Shown here one piece after another: positions 16,504 to 22,921 of a stretch of 26,569 bases of DNA (within the stretch, counting starts at the first letter, position 1; every line of letters starts with the position of its first letter). The notes under the pieces are model-generated. The model worked only from the letters and a program-made list of their open reading frames with translations. It was not told where the DNA came from and searched no databases. The position numbers and the translations under genes were made by a program. This DNA is from a virus, in IMG/VR virus record IMGVR_UViG_3300030106_003321, positions 1 through 26,569 of that record, one strand, 5' to 3'.

Positions 16504-16877
16504 AAGGTATCAGTGACCAGCGAGCACAAGAGATGCGAGAGAAGTACCGCAAAATGTACGCACTCTACTCTACAGGAGACTTCACTCTAGCTGCCATTGG
16601 AGATAAGTTCGGTCTCACGAGACAACGCACATGGCAAATCATTACGCGCTGCAAGCTCGGAGAAGGAAACTATTATTTCGGAGAGCAGGCAGCTCGAGTG
16701 ACTTGGCGATTATTAAAGAAACAATTTGAAGACCCCGAAGAAGCTGAAGAAAAATTCATGGAGTGGCTTCAGGAGAATGATGTTCGGGTTATTCGAAACA
16801 ATCGACGCGCAGCACCACACACAGGTTGGAAAGACGATGCCCAAAGAGTCGCTTCTCTGGAAACAACTAAGGGATAA
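16500..16877 (+). CDS. Helix-turn-helix DNA-binding protein (125 aa)
   Basis: ATG 16500 overlaps the polymerase stop as ATGA, which fixes the start; upstream in-frame extension lies inside the polymerase gene. Residues 28-50, FTLAAIGDKFGLTRQRTWQI followed by ITR, read as a sigma-70 region 4-type HTH (A-x-x-G-x-x-x-G-L-T-R-x-R). The C-terminal half contains a helix with DPEEAEEKFMEWLQENDVRV. It may be a phage transcription regulator or an adaptor of host RNA polymerase, but no other sigma domains are present. It is coupled to the polymerase and overlaps the nuclease gene by 41 bp. Confidence 0.8.
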   Translation: MKGISDQRAQEMREKYRKMYALYSTGDFTLAAIGDKFGLTRQRTWQIITRCKLGEGNYYFGEQAARVTWRLLKKQFEDPEEAEEKFMEWLQENDVRVIRNNRRAAPHTGWKDDAQRVASLETTKG

Positions 16878-17214
16878 TCTACCCAAGGTTCATTGGCAAC
16901 GCATCGAGACAGGAATCACAGGCGCAGGGGTTCCTGATGTAAACGGATGCTTAGACGGTAAAGAAGTCTGGGTTGAATTGAAACGAGTCAAGGGTCGTCA
17001 GATCGGTCTACGGCCTATGCAAATTGCGTGGTTGGCTACTCGGACCAAGTATGGGGGCCGGTGCTATGTTCTGGCTAAAAAAGATAAAACAATCAAGCTC
17101 TATTCTGTTGATGGTCTTGAACAAATCAAATCCCTTACGTGGGATAGCTCTCCTTTGGTGGAGCTTCAATCTCCTTTCAAATGGGATCGGTTATTGCAAA
17201 TGTTCGAAGGGTAG
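16837..17214 (+). CDS. VRR-NUC-type nuclease (125 aa)
   Basis: I placed the start at ATG 16837 (MPKESLLW), which gives a compact domain of normal size; the frame is open upstream only within the HTH gene. The PD-(D/E)xK-type motif series is clear: a helix with WKQLRDN, E24, TGAGVPDVNG with D34, VWVELKRVKG with E47 and K49, and LRPMQIAWL with Q62. Small stand-alone VRR-NUC proteins are common in phage replication operons and are thought to be structure-specific endonucleases such as Holliday junction resolvases. Here it follows the polymerase and HTH genes, which fits a role in processing replication intermediates. Confidence 0.85.
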   Translation: MPKESLLWKQLRDNLPKVHWQRIETGITGAGVPDVNGCLDGKEVWVELKRVKGRQIGLRPMQIAWLATRTKYGGRCYVLAKKDKTIKLYSVDGLEQIKSLTWDSSPLVELQSPFKWDRLLQMFEG

Positions 17215-17226
17215 TGGGCGTAGTGC

Positions 17227-17286
17227 TTTACTTTCGCGTTTTGGGCGCGTACCTTATATAAAGGTAGCGCGGCCACCGCGTTTACC
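17227..17286 (+). promoter_or_regulatory. Promoter-like TTTACTTT element P3 with leader hairpin
   Basis: TTTACT at 17227-17232 is followed after 17 nt by TACCTT (17250-17255), with TATATA at 17255-17260 as a better -10 at longer spacing. Immediately downstream, 17263-17286 can form a hairpin: GGTAG/TTACC outer stem, a one-base bulge and CGCGG/CCGCG inner stem with a CCA loop. It precedes the DUF932 operon, whose first gene has AATAAGGAG. Confidence 0.55.
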
Positions 17287-17336
17287 AAAGGACCCCGAAG
17301 TTAGGGGATTAGAAAGCAGAAATAAGGAGCAACCGA

Positions 17337-18359
17337 ATGGCTGCTGCAGTAGAAACGATGGCTTGGACAGGCAAGGAGCCTTGGCACGGTGAAGGTGTCA
17401 AAGTGAATCCTGATCTATCGCCAGAAGAGATGATGATAGCCGCAGAGCTTGACTGGACCGTCAGCAAGCGTCCTGGCTACACTATCGACACACCCACGTA
17501 TGGAGAGGATTCTGGCTTAGTTCAGACCCCCGACACCTACCACATAGTGCGAGACAGCGACAACAAGATACTTTCATCTTGTGGCCCTGTTTACACACCA
17601 ACACAGAACAGTCAAATATTTGACTTCTTCTCACGGTTCGCAAACGCCGCAAACTTTACTATGGAAACAGCGGGAAGTTTACGGGGTGGTAAAAGCATCT
17701 GGGCACTAGCAAAAGTACCCCTTGGGTTTGAGTTTGCTGGTGGGGACGAGAGCCAAGGCTATTTACTTTTTCACCAACCGCACGAAGCAGGTTATGCACT
17801 TACCGCTCGATATACTGTGATTCGAGTCGTGTGTGCCAACACCTTGCAGATGGCGTTCAAAAATGGACCAGCGAACTTTCGAATGACACATATTCACGAG
17901 TTCGACACCCGCATGGCAGAAGAAGCCGCCAAGGTGTTAGGTCTAAGTGAAGAAGTTCACGCTACCTTTAAGGAAGCCGGTGAGTTCTTGTCCAAGAAAA
18001 AAGCGAAGCACTCAGAGGTGCTTGAATTCGTTACACAAATCTACCAGCCCACCGTACTAGCCGACTACCGAAAGGACCGCGAGCTAAGGGCCGCAGGGAA
18101 GAAGGTAGGGGAGGAAACGCCTTTAATAGAAGAGTTTACCCGCTACCCGAAACTAGTGGTAGAAGCCCTAGAGAAGGCTCCTGGAGCACGGTTAAAATCA
18201 GCCGAGGGAACTTGGTGGGGCGCACTAAACGCTGTGACTTACGTAGAAGACCATATGCGTAGTGGAGAGAACGCAGTTTACAACTCTTTGCTGGGCGGGG
18301 GATCAAAGCGTAAATCTCAAGCCTTAGACTTGGCTCTTGAATACGCTAAAGCAGCGTAA
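17337..18359 (+). CDS. DUF932 family (phage/plasmid-like TIGR03299-type) protein
   Basis: The 340-aa protein starts with MAWTGKEPWHGEGVKV and then EEMMIAAELDWTVSKRP, followed by YHIVRDSDNKILSSCGPVYT and FDFFSRFANAANFTMETAGS. Further on come YTVIRVVCANTLQMAF and, near the end, WWGALNAVTYVEDHMRS. This order is characteristic of DUF932 proteins carried by phages and plasmids. Their biochemical role is not established; they are often found near replication or early genes. The start follows AATAAGGAGCAACCG. It is the first gene after element P3 and is followed after 3 bp by the next gene. Confidence 0.9.
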   Translation: MAAAVETMAWTGKEPWHGEGVKVNPDLSPEEMMIAAELDWTVSKRPGYTIDTPTYGEDSGLVQTPDTYHIVRDSDNKILSSCGPVYTPTQNSQIFDFFSRFANAANFTMETAGSLRGGKSIWALAKVPLGFEFAGGDESQGYLLFHQPHEAGYALTARYTVIRVVCANTLQMAFKNGPANFRMTHIHEFDTRMAEEAAKVLGLSEEVHATFKEAGEFLSKKKAKHSEVLEFVTQIYQPTVLADYRKDRELRAAGKKVGEETPLIEEFTRYPKLVVEALEKAPGARLKSAEGTWWGALNAVTYVEDHMRSGENAVYNSLLGGGSKRKSQALDLALEYAKAA

Positions 18360-18362
18360 CGG

Positions 18363-18668
18363 ATGGCTGAAGTAAAGAAAATGTTCAATGCAGTTACCTT
18401 AGATCAGGAGTTTGCGAGCGATGTTTGGTTTGCGTTATATGACGCTGCACAAAATTGCGACGCAACTGGGGTTGATCATGGGTTTATGGAACTAGCTGAC
18501 CGCCTAGCTTTGAAGATGTACGACCAAGACTGTGGTCTTTCTTCGAAGCTAGAGGCAGCAGATTTATTAGGCCCTTGGATGAAGCCAATCGTCGACAGGA
18601 TAACTGACAGGACAAATGCCTTCACAGCCACACTAAAAGCACGCTCAGAAGAGGAGAAAGAAGAATAA
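18363..18668 (+). CDS. Hypothetical helical early protein (101 aa)
   Basis: It begins 3 bp after the DUF932 gene and ends one base into the next start codon, so it is an operon member. The sequence is mostly helical and acidic: ADVWFALYDAAQNC-like N-terminal helices (read FASDVWFALYDAAQ) and ADLLGPWMKPIVDRITDRT near the C-terminus. No domain is recognised. Co-expression with DUF932 is the only functional hint. Confidence 0.75.
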   Translation: MAEVKKMFNAVTLDQEFASDVWFALYDAAQNCDATGVDHGFMELADRLALKMYDQDCGLSSKLEAADLLGPWMKPIVDRITDRTNAFTATLKARSEEEKEE

Positions 18669-18946
18669 TGGAAGATCCATGGAAGAACTTGGTTCTGACA
18701 AAAAATGTCCCAGTTCCCGAACACGTTCGAAGAACTACCTATCCTTGGGAACGATTTGAAGTAGGTGACTCAGCCTTCTTTGAACCGGACTCTACATCAG
18801 AACACGATACCGCTGCGCGATTAAAGAATCGTTTGGACCAATCGGCTCGGACTTTTTCTAATAAACAAGCACCCGCTTGGAAATTTGTGATGCGCGTCAC
18901 TCTTGAAGAAGAGAAGAGCGGGGTTCGTGTGTGGAGACTTGAGTAA
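18668..18946 (+). CDS. Small phage protein with VGDSFF...GVRVWR signature (92 aa)
   Basis: The ATG overlaps the previous TAA and is preceded by GAGGAGAAAGAAG. It shows YPWERFEVGDSAFFEP in the first half and ends SGVRVWRLE. The same two anchor motifs occur in the protein at 19724-20083 (FPFRELKEVGDSFF and GVRVWRIA), so they are paralogues. Small proteins with this pattern recur in many phages; I know of no established function. A basic middle section with ARLKNRLDQSARTF may bind nucleic acid. Confidence 0.78.
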   Translation: MEDPWKNLVLTKNVPVPEHVRRTTYPWERFEVGDSAFFEPDSTSEHDTAARLKNRLDQSARTFSNKQAPAWKFVMRVTLEEEKSGVRVWRLE

Positions 18947-18955
18947 GGATTACCC

Positions 18956-19243
18956 ATGTGTGAAGATCGATTAAAAGCACGCTATCGAGCGTTTAAAACC
19001 GCTTTACAATATATGGGTGAAAATAAAATAGCCGAAGCTATTCGGAAGGAGGTGACTGACTACGAAGAAGAAAATGCAACGGACCAAGAACTTGATAACC
19101 TAGTCGATAGGGTCTTGGACTCTCTGTTTGAGCTGTCTGAGGCCGTTAAGGACTTGAAAAAAGTTATTGAGAAAATGGGGCCGTATGCAGATAGTGGAGA
19201 ACCCGGTCCTGGTTATGTCAACCAGGATCCTGATCTTCGCTAA
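18956..19243 (+). CDS. Hypothetical helical protein (95 aa)
   Basis: The ATG lies 9 bp after the previous gene with TAAGGAT upstream. The protein is almost fully helical and charged, with a likely coiled coil at ELDNLVDRVLDSLFELSEAV and LKKVIEKMG. It ends in a Gly/Pro-rich tail whose codons form the hairpin at 19207-19227. Function is unknown. It is the last gene before element P4. Confidence 0.75.
   Translation: MCEDRLKARYRAFKTALQYMGENKIAEAIRKEVTDYEEENATDQELDNLVDRVLDSLFELSEAVKDLKKVIEKMGPYADSGEPGPGYVNQDPDLR
19207..19227 (+). terminator. Hairpin at operon end, possible terminator or RNA-processing site
   Basis: TCCTGGTT-ATGTC-AACCAGGA is a perfect 8-bp stem with a 5-nt loop, overlapping the last codons of the preceding gene. 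There is no U-run after it, so it is not a standard intrinsic terminator. It sits 25 nt before element P4. Confidence 0.35.
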
Positions 19244-19250
19244 TAGGGTG

Positions 19251-19300
19251 CTTTACTTTCTAAGTAAAGTACGCTAGGGTTAGTGGTCCTACTTTAGTAG
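19251..19300 (+). promoter_or_regulatory. Promoter-like TTTACTTT element P4
   Basis: TTTACT at 19252-19257 is followed after 17 nt by TAGGGT at 19275-19280. CTTTACTT and AAGTAAAG form a perfect 8-bp dyad here with only a 3-nt spacer. A weak hairpin CTAC-TTTA-GTAG lies at 19289-19300, about where a transcript would start. The next gene begins at 19345 with AAGAAAGGAG. Confidence 0.55.
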
Positions 19301-19344
19301 TATAGAAAGTAGAAATTTAGAAATTTAAGAAAGGAGAATACGAC

Positions 19345-19737
19345 ATGGCAGAAGCCATTGTGTCTAAATCGACGGCGACCCCGCGAAAGCGAGTGGCTGC
19401 CAAAAAGAAGGGCAACAATGTGAAGGAGTTAAAAATTCCAGCACCTGTTGAAAAAGGAAGAGGCCGTAGTGCCCACCGATATTCCTACACAGGAAAGTCG
19501 GCTGCGGAAACAAAGCCTCAAACGCCACAATACGTGGCTATGATTAACGGAATGCAGGACATCGAAGATGCTTCGTTTGACCGAAAAAACTTTGACCTGT
19601 ACGAGTTAGTCGACCTTTGTGTTAAAGAAGGTCATCTCGATATGCCCCATACCAAGAACCCTGAGAAACAGAAAAAGCGGATTGTAGCTTGCTACAAAAT
19701 GCGATTGGCGTCCGAGGGTTACATTGAACGGGCGTAG
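19345..19737 (+). CDS. Hypothetical basic protein with possible winged-helix C-terminus (130 aa)
   Basis: Residues 1-35 are Lys/Arg/Ala-rich and probably disordered (TPRKRVAAKKKGNNVKELK). The C-terminal 70 residues, with QYVAMINGMQDIE and FDLYELVDLCVKEGHLDM followed by KKRIVACYKMRLASEGYIE, could form a small winged-helix-like unit. The basic tail plus this module suggests nucleic-acid binding, but I do not recognise the family. The start has AAGAAAGGAGAATACGAC upstream. It is first after element P4 and overlaps the next gene by 14 bp. Confidence 0.72.
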   Translation: MAEAIVSKSTATPRKRVAAKKKGNNVKELKIPAPVEKGRGRSAHRYSYTGKSAAETKPQTPQYVAMINGMQDIEDASFDRKNFDLYELVDLCVKEGHLDMPHTKNPEKQKKRIVACYKMRLASEGYIERA

Positions 19738-20083
19738 GTCAAGGAAAGAAACAGCAGCTGAGGCTGCTGTTGCTTTTCCCGCACCCATCGAAAAAGGAAT
19801 AGCGATACCGCCAGTTGGCACTACGACTAATGCTGGTAGAAAACCTTTTTTCCCATTTAGGGAGCTAAAAGAGGTAGGGGATTCTTTTTTCATTAACTTG
19901 GACGAGTGGTCGGATTGGCGTCAAAAAAAGGGGATAGCTAGGACGACCCTTAAACGCTTACAAGCCAGCTGTCACTCAGCGTCAGCTCAGTACAAGCGTG
20001 GCAAAGGTAATGAAGGGAAAAACTTTACTACTCGAAGGTATCTGTCTCCAGAAAAAGGGGTGCGAGTATGGCGAATCGCTTAG
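19724..20083 (+). CDS. Paralogue of the VGDSFF...GVRVWR protein (119 aa)
   Basis: The likely start is TTG 19724, with GAGGG upstream, inside the end of the previous gene; the unusual start lowers confidence in the exact N-terminus. After an Ala-rich N-terminal stretch the protein has PFFPFRELKEVGDSFFIN, a basic middle LKRLQASCHSASAQYKRG, and RRYLSPEKGVRVWRIA at the end. These anchors match the protein at 18668-18946. Function is unknown. It overlaps the next gene by 16 bp. Confidence 0.72.
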   Translation: MNGRRSRKETAAEAAVAFPAPIEKGIAIPPVGTTTNAGRKPFFPFRELKEVGDSFFINLDEWSDWRQKKGIARTTLKRLQASCHSASAQYKRGKGNEGKNFTTRRYLSPEKGVRVWRIA

Positions 20084-20298
20084 AAGTGCGCAAGGCTGCA
20101 GTAAAAAGAGCCTTGAATCGCTCAAAAAGTGACTGGGCTATAAAGTATTGGAGCAGGGTATACCAGAAATTAAAAACGAGTACACTAGATGCTCGGACTC
20201 CCGTGGCACCGACCCTTCCAAACGCCTTCCCTAGGCAAAAAACCCAGCAGTCACGGGAGTCCACCAATGATTTCCCTCTCGACCAGAGGGGAAAATAG
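20068..20298 (+). CDS. Hypothetical small basic protein (76 aa)
   Basis: ATG 20068 lies inside the end of the previous gene, and GGGGTGCGAG upstream is a weak ribosome-binding site. Residues 1-40 are a basic helix (MANRLEVRKAAVKRALNRSK), which could bind nucleic acid. The C-terminal half is Pro/Thr/Gln-rich and is encoded over the inverted repeat at 20195-20262, so the DNA there may be constrained as structure rather than protein. Moderate confidence that it is translated. Confidence 0.5.
   Translation: MANRLEVRKAAVKRALNRSKSDWAIKYWSRVYQKLKTSTLDARTPVAPTLPNAFPRQKTQQSRESTNDFPLDQRGK
20195..20262 (+). repeat. Perfect 11-bp inverted repeat (GGACTCCCGTG / CACGGGAGTCC)
   Basis: The arms are at 20195-20205 and 20252-20262 with a 46-nt loop. 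The right arm contains GGGAG, which would be the ribosome-binding site of the gene starting at ATG 20267. Pairing would hide that site, so a translation switch is possible. Confidence 0.6.
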
Positions 20299-20407
20299 CA
20301 CGTGGTCTTTCATTACGGGTCAGCGGTGGGATCACGTCAATAGGTACTATGTTGGGCGGGACCATGTGCTCTTGTGGTACGCACAAGTAGGCAGAAACCG
20401 TGAATAG
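20267..20407 (+). CDS. Very small hypothetical protein (46 aa)
   Basis: ATG 20267 follows GGGAGTCCACCA; the frame is open upstream, but no good start is seen there. The product (MISLSTRGENSTWSFITGQR at the start) is rich in Trp, Tyr and Arg and looks like a short beta-type peptide. It overlaps the previous gene by 32 bp. Real but low-confidence. Confidence 0.45.
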   Translation: MISLSTRGENSTWSFITGQRWDHVNRYYVGRDHVLLWYAQVGRNRE

Positions 20408-20438
20408 TACCGACCACCGCAACTAGAAAGGAGGTTGT

Positions 20439-20567
20439 ATGGAAGAACTATACGGGTTCTTGTTATTCGGGATGGGTTACTACTTAGGACCACTCGGATG
20501 GGTTCTAGCAATAGCCATCCCTCTTTGTTTTTGGTTTTTATATTATTTAGAAAGGAGAAAGAAGTGA
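20439..20567 (+). CDS. Small single-pass membrane protein (42 aa)
   Basis: ATG 20439 has the perfect CTAGAAAGGAGG site 6 nt upstream. The product begins MEELYGFLLFGMGYYLGPLG, continues with a hydrophobic WVLAIAIPLCFWFLYYL membrane segment, and ends in the basic ERRKK. It is thus predicted to sit in the inner membrane with a cytoplasmic C-terminus. The TGA overlaps the GTG start of the next gene (GTGA). Size, membrane segment and position in the early accessory cluster fit a host-envelope-directed small protein; this is inference. Confidence 0.75.
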   Translation: MEELYGFLLFGMGYYLGPLGWVLAIAIPLCFWFLYYLERRKK

Positions 20568-20782
20568 ACGAATGCATAATTTGTAAAGGTCCCATCGACG
20601 AACACAAAACCCCCGATGGCAAAGTCTTTTGGACGAAGGGTCATAACGCCAGACCCGTGGCAGAAGGACAATGCTGCACACTCTGCAACAATTCGACCGT
20701 TATACCAACGCGGATACAAGGGACAAATTGGGTGCTGCTAGGACCGGCCGGTCCTATAGGACCGGGGTCTACCGATGCCTAG
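20564..20782 (+). CDS. Small zinc-binding-type phage protein with CxxC and CCxxC (72 aa)
   Basis: GTG 20564 is preceded by TAGAAAGGAGAAAGAA, which decides this start over an upstream out-of-context TTG. The product has CIIC at 4-7 and CCTLC at 37-41, spaced as a small zinc knuckle, with PDGKVFWTKGHNARPVAEGQ between them and VIPTRIQ after. I recognise this arrangement as a small protein family frequent in tailed phages, function unknown. The C-terminal GPAGPIGPG is encoded by the palindromic DNA at 20739-20756. Confidence 0.78.
   Translation: MNECIICKGPIDEHKTPDGKVFWTKGHNARPVAEGQCCTLCNNSTVIPTRIQGTNWVLLGPAGPIGPGSTDA
20739..20756. repeat. Perfect 18-bp palindrome (TAGGACCGGCCGGTCCTA)
   Basis: The 18 bases equal their own reverse complement, and the half-site TAGGACCGG occurs again at 20757-20765 in direct orientation. 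It lies at the 3' end of the zinc-knuckle gene, just ahead of the start at 20775. Confidence 0.85.
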
Positions 20783-21095
20783 AGAAGTAATATATTGGAG
20801 CTGGGAAGAAGCCTTCAGTAAGTTCGGGTTCGGAGACGGGGAGAGCTGGAACGGAACACATCTTGTAGCCGACTTCCTCTCGAGCCACGGCTATGAAGTC
20901 CAGTGCGATCATTGGGGATCCCACAACTACATGATCTTCATGGTTCGGGATTTAACAGAAGAGAATAGGGTTCCACTCTACGTTGATTCTGCTGAAGATC
21001 GTGAGCACAAGAAGGCGGTTCGAGTAGGCTACGATGATCCTCGAAAATATCTACCAAGAGATCTGGTACGTAAACTTGACGAGGAATTTTCATGA
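20775..21095 (+). CDS. Hypothetical early protein (106 aa)
   Basis: The ATG lies inside the end of the previous gene; GGGGTC is the nearest, weak ribosome-binding site. The product starts MPREVIYWSWEEAFSKFGFG and contains GTHLVADFLSSHGYEVQCDH, MIFMVRDLTEEN and RVGYDDPRKYLPRDLVRKL. It looks like a compact acidic alpha/beta protein. No family recognised. Its first five residues (MPREV) match the start of the gene at 22201 although the rest does not. Its stop overlaps the next start as ATGA. Confidence 0.72.
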   Translation: MPREVIYWSWEEAFSKFGFGDGESWNGTHLVADFLSSHGYEVQCDHWGSHNYMIFMVRDLTEENRVPLYVDSAEDREHKKAVRVGYDDPRKYLPRDLVRKLDEEFS

Positions 21096-21247
21096 GTGAG
21101 CGATGCCCCGAGTGTGAAAAAGGTACTTTACTCTACCAACCCGCCGAGGATGAAACCTTGGCGGGACGGGACACCCGCAGACAGTACGAAGAACTCTGGT
21201 TCTGCAACCATTGTGACGCAACCTTCAAACCTTTCGAGCTTTGTTAA
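21092..21247 (+). CDS. Small zinc-ribbon protein (51 aa)
   Basis: ATG 21092 overlaps the previous TGA (ATGA). The product has CPEC at 5-8 and CNHC near residues 39-42, a CxxC-x30-CxxC spacing typical of a zinc ribbon, with RRQYEELWFCNHCDATFKPF at the C-terminal side. Such mini zinc ribbons often contact nucleic acid or RNA polymerase, but no target can be named. A longer overlapping frame at 21096-21278 is a shadow of this gene. It is the last gene of this operon, before element P5. Confidence 0.78.
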   Translation: MSERCPECEKGTLLYQPAEDETLAGRDTRRQYEELWFCNHCDATFKPFELC

Positions 21248-21262
21248 GCCTCGGCGTACTGC

Positions 21263-21312
21263 TTTACTTTCGCCTTAGTCTTAAGTAAGCTATTAATACG
21301 GGTACGCCCGTA
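21263..21312 (+). promoter_or_regulatory. Promoter-like TTTACTTT element P5 with 5'-end hairpin
   Basis: TTTACT at 21263-21268 is followed after 17 nt by TAAGCT at 21286-21291. Transcription should start near 21297, exactly where a hairpin begins: TACGGG (21297-21302), loop TACG, CCCGTA (307-312 of the same thousand). The leader then reads GATTTTACCGAAAATTAG before AAAGGAG. The same arrangement occurs at P6. Confidence 0.65.
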
Positions 21313-21346
21313 GATTTTACCGAAAATTAGAAAGAAAGGAGAACTA

Positions 21347-22129
21347 ATGCTTAAGGTAACAAAACTTTACCAAAACGAAGACAGAGGCTTGCCGTTCGTA
21401 CGCAATGAGCTAGGAAAAGCTCTCGAACCAATAGCCGGAATTTTTTCAGTATTGAAACACGCGAGAGGAAAAGAGTTCCTGAACGTGTGGAAATCCGAAT
21501 TTACTCACGACAATATTACCGATTGCTGGGTTGGAAAGACATACCCGGATATGAAAGGTCAGGTCAGCTACGGAGTTGACGACGGTGCTTGGTTCGAAAA
21601 TCTCGCCACTTACGACCGTGTATACAACATGAATGACGAAGACTGGAAAACTGTTAATGACGGTGCGTTGCGAGTCGAACTACAGTACCAAGAGACAGTT
21701 GGGAGAGGAATGGTGATAATGAGTCCTCAAGGCTTACGAAAGCTACGCGATAGCGAATCTCAAGCCCATCAAGACTTGTATCGTGGATTAACGCGGTTAG
21801 CTGACGGTTCGATAGACGAGCGGTTCGAAATAAGGGATACAGTCATTAATAAAGAATTCGTAGGATACGAGGATGGTGACTTCAAAAAGAAAGAGTTCAA
21901 AAAAGTAACGAAGCCAAATTACTATATTTGGAACTACATCACCGACGAAAGCGGTACGTTCCTAACATACCAAAAATGGTACTACTACGACGAGGAAGGC
22001 GAAATACACTGGAGCGAGAACGATAGGATGTGGGTAGACAACCATGAATGCAGTCAGCAACCAGTAGAGCTTATCGAGTTGTTAATAGAAGACTTACTAT
22101 CGGAGATCAGAGCAAACTTTCTGATCTGA
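21347..22129 (+). CDS. Hypothetical early protein (260 aa)
   Basis: The largest of the right-hand accessory genes, first after element P5, with AGAAAGAAAGGAG upstream. The sequence is rich in Asp, Glu, Lys and Tyr. Recognisable landmarks are GRGMVIMSPQGLRKLRDSES, FVGYEDGDFKKKEFKKVTKP and YLTYQKWYYYDEEGEIHWSE-like aromatic strands (read TFLTYQKWYYYDEEGEI). No transmembrane segment, signal peptide or catalytic motif is seen. Codon use looks like that of its neighbours. Function is unknown; timing is probably early. Confidence 0.78.
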   Translation: MLKVTKLYQNEDRGLPFVRNELGKALEPIAGIFSVLKHARGKEFLNVWKSEFTHDNITDCWVGKTYPDMKGQVSYGVDDGAWFENLATYDRVYNMNDEDWKTVNDGALRVELQYQETVGRGMVIMSPQGLRKLRDSESQAHQDLYRGLTRLADGSIDERFEIRDTVINKEFVGYEDGDFKKKEFKKVTKPNYYIWNYITDESGTFLTYQKWYYYDEEGEIHWSENDRMWVDNHECSQQPVELIELLIEDLLSEIRANFLI

Positions 22130-22172
22130 GTGGTTCTCCGAGCGGCCTTACGAGGCCGCTTCTGGAACTACT
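22104..22172 (+). promoter_or_regulatory. Two consecutive RNA hairpins in an intergenic leader
   Basis: Hairpin 1 is AGATCAGA (22104-22111) with TCTGATCT (22120-22127), at the end of the upstream gene. Hairpin 2 has an 8-bp outer stem AGTGGTTC/GAACTACT (22129-22136 with 22165-22172, one G-U), an internal loop, and a 9-bp inner stem AGCGGCCT/AGGCCGCT plus a G-U, capped by TACG. The leader CCGAAACTAGAAAGGAG follows, as after the P5 and P6 hairpins. No TTTACTTT box precedes it, so it may be a processing or attenuation site rather than a promoter. Confidence 0.65.
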
Positions 22173-22200
22173 TAACCGAAACTAGAAAGGAGAAATAACA

Positions 22201-22542
22201 GTGCCTAGAGAAGTATCAATTAGATTTAATTCAGCGGATAAACTGACTTGGGAACCTGTCAGCGATGGCCACATGGATCAAGCAATGGACGACACGATTG
22301 ATCTTGCACTAGTTGTAGAGAGGGCGATAAGCGATCACATAGAAACTGAAGAAGCCCTCCTGGATTGGTCGGGGATAGATGGAATGCACGCGGGGGATGT
22401 AGAAGGAGTTCACGAACCCGTTGCGCTATTTCTTTATTCGATGGAAGACGACGAGTGGGTATATATAGCTCATTTTATATATGAAGTAACGCATCAGTGT
22501 TTTTTGTTTCGCCATAGAAAGGAGAAAGTAAATGCGGGATAA
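22201..22542 (+). CDS. Hypothetical acidic early protein (113 aa)
   Basis: Start is GTG 22201 with CTAGAAAGGAGAAATAACA upstream. The product starts MPREVSIRFNSADKLTWEPV and has DQAMDDTIDLALVVERAISD, then VALFLYSMEDDEWVYIAHFI with alternating hydrophobic residues. It is acidic throughout, of the kind that can mimic DNA or bind host proteins, but this is speculative. No family is recognised. It overlaps the next gene by 11 bp. Confidence 0.7.
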   Translation: MPREVSIRFNSADKLTWEPVSDGHMDQAMDDTIDLALVVERAISDHIETEEALLDWSGIDGMHAGDVEGVHEPVALFLYSMEDDEWVYIAHFIYEVTHQCFLFRHRKEKVNAG

Positions 22543-22906
22543 AACTATAGAAAAGTTAAACGAAGAAGCGAGAACGAAAAAATCGCAAGAGTTAGCACGA
22601 CAATACTACGAAAAACTGTTTGATAGAATAGATAAATATCATTCCATTACGGGTCTCTCAGAAGAATTGGACTCTAATTCACCGTTCTGGGAAGATAAGA
22701 CCCTCGTTCCTAACGAGGTCGGACCTTATATGATCAAACACAAGAGCCTGCCCTATTGGCAAGACGGCATAACAACACTTGTCTATATGGATGACAATTA
22801 TACCTATGTGGCCAACTATGTGGTTTGTTACGACGGACACGCCGCACCGCCGCAAATGTGCTCAGTCCTTAGACTCGATAAAAAAGTAGAAGAAGAGAAA
22901 AACTAG
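22532..22906 (+). CDS. Hypothetical early protein (124 aa)
   Basis: ATG 22532 follows TAGAAAGGAGAAAGTAA, inside the end of the previous gene. A charged N-terminal helix (MRDKTIEKLNEEARTKKSQE) precedes ARQYYEKLFDRIDKYHSITG and a beta-rich C-terminal half with TTLVYMDDNYTYVANYVVCY. No family recognised. Its first bases, TGCGGGAT after the initial A, match those of the following gene. Confidence 0.7.
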   Translation: MRDKTIEKLNEEARTKKSQELARQYYEKLFDRIDKYHSITGLSEELDSNSPFWEDKTLVPNEVGPYMIKHKSLPYWQDGITTLVYMDDNYTYVANYVVCYDGHAAPPQMCSVLRLDKKVEEEKN

Positions 22907-22921
22907 AAAGGAGAAACATCA

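Noticed and set aside
17024-17392. 122-codon + strand frame across the nuclease gene end and element P3
   Set aside because: It overlaps the VRR-NUC-like gene, the promoter element and the start of the DUF932 gene in a different frame; no ribosome-binding site.
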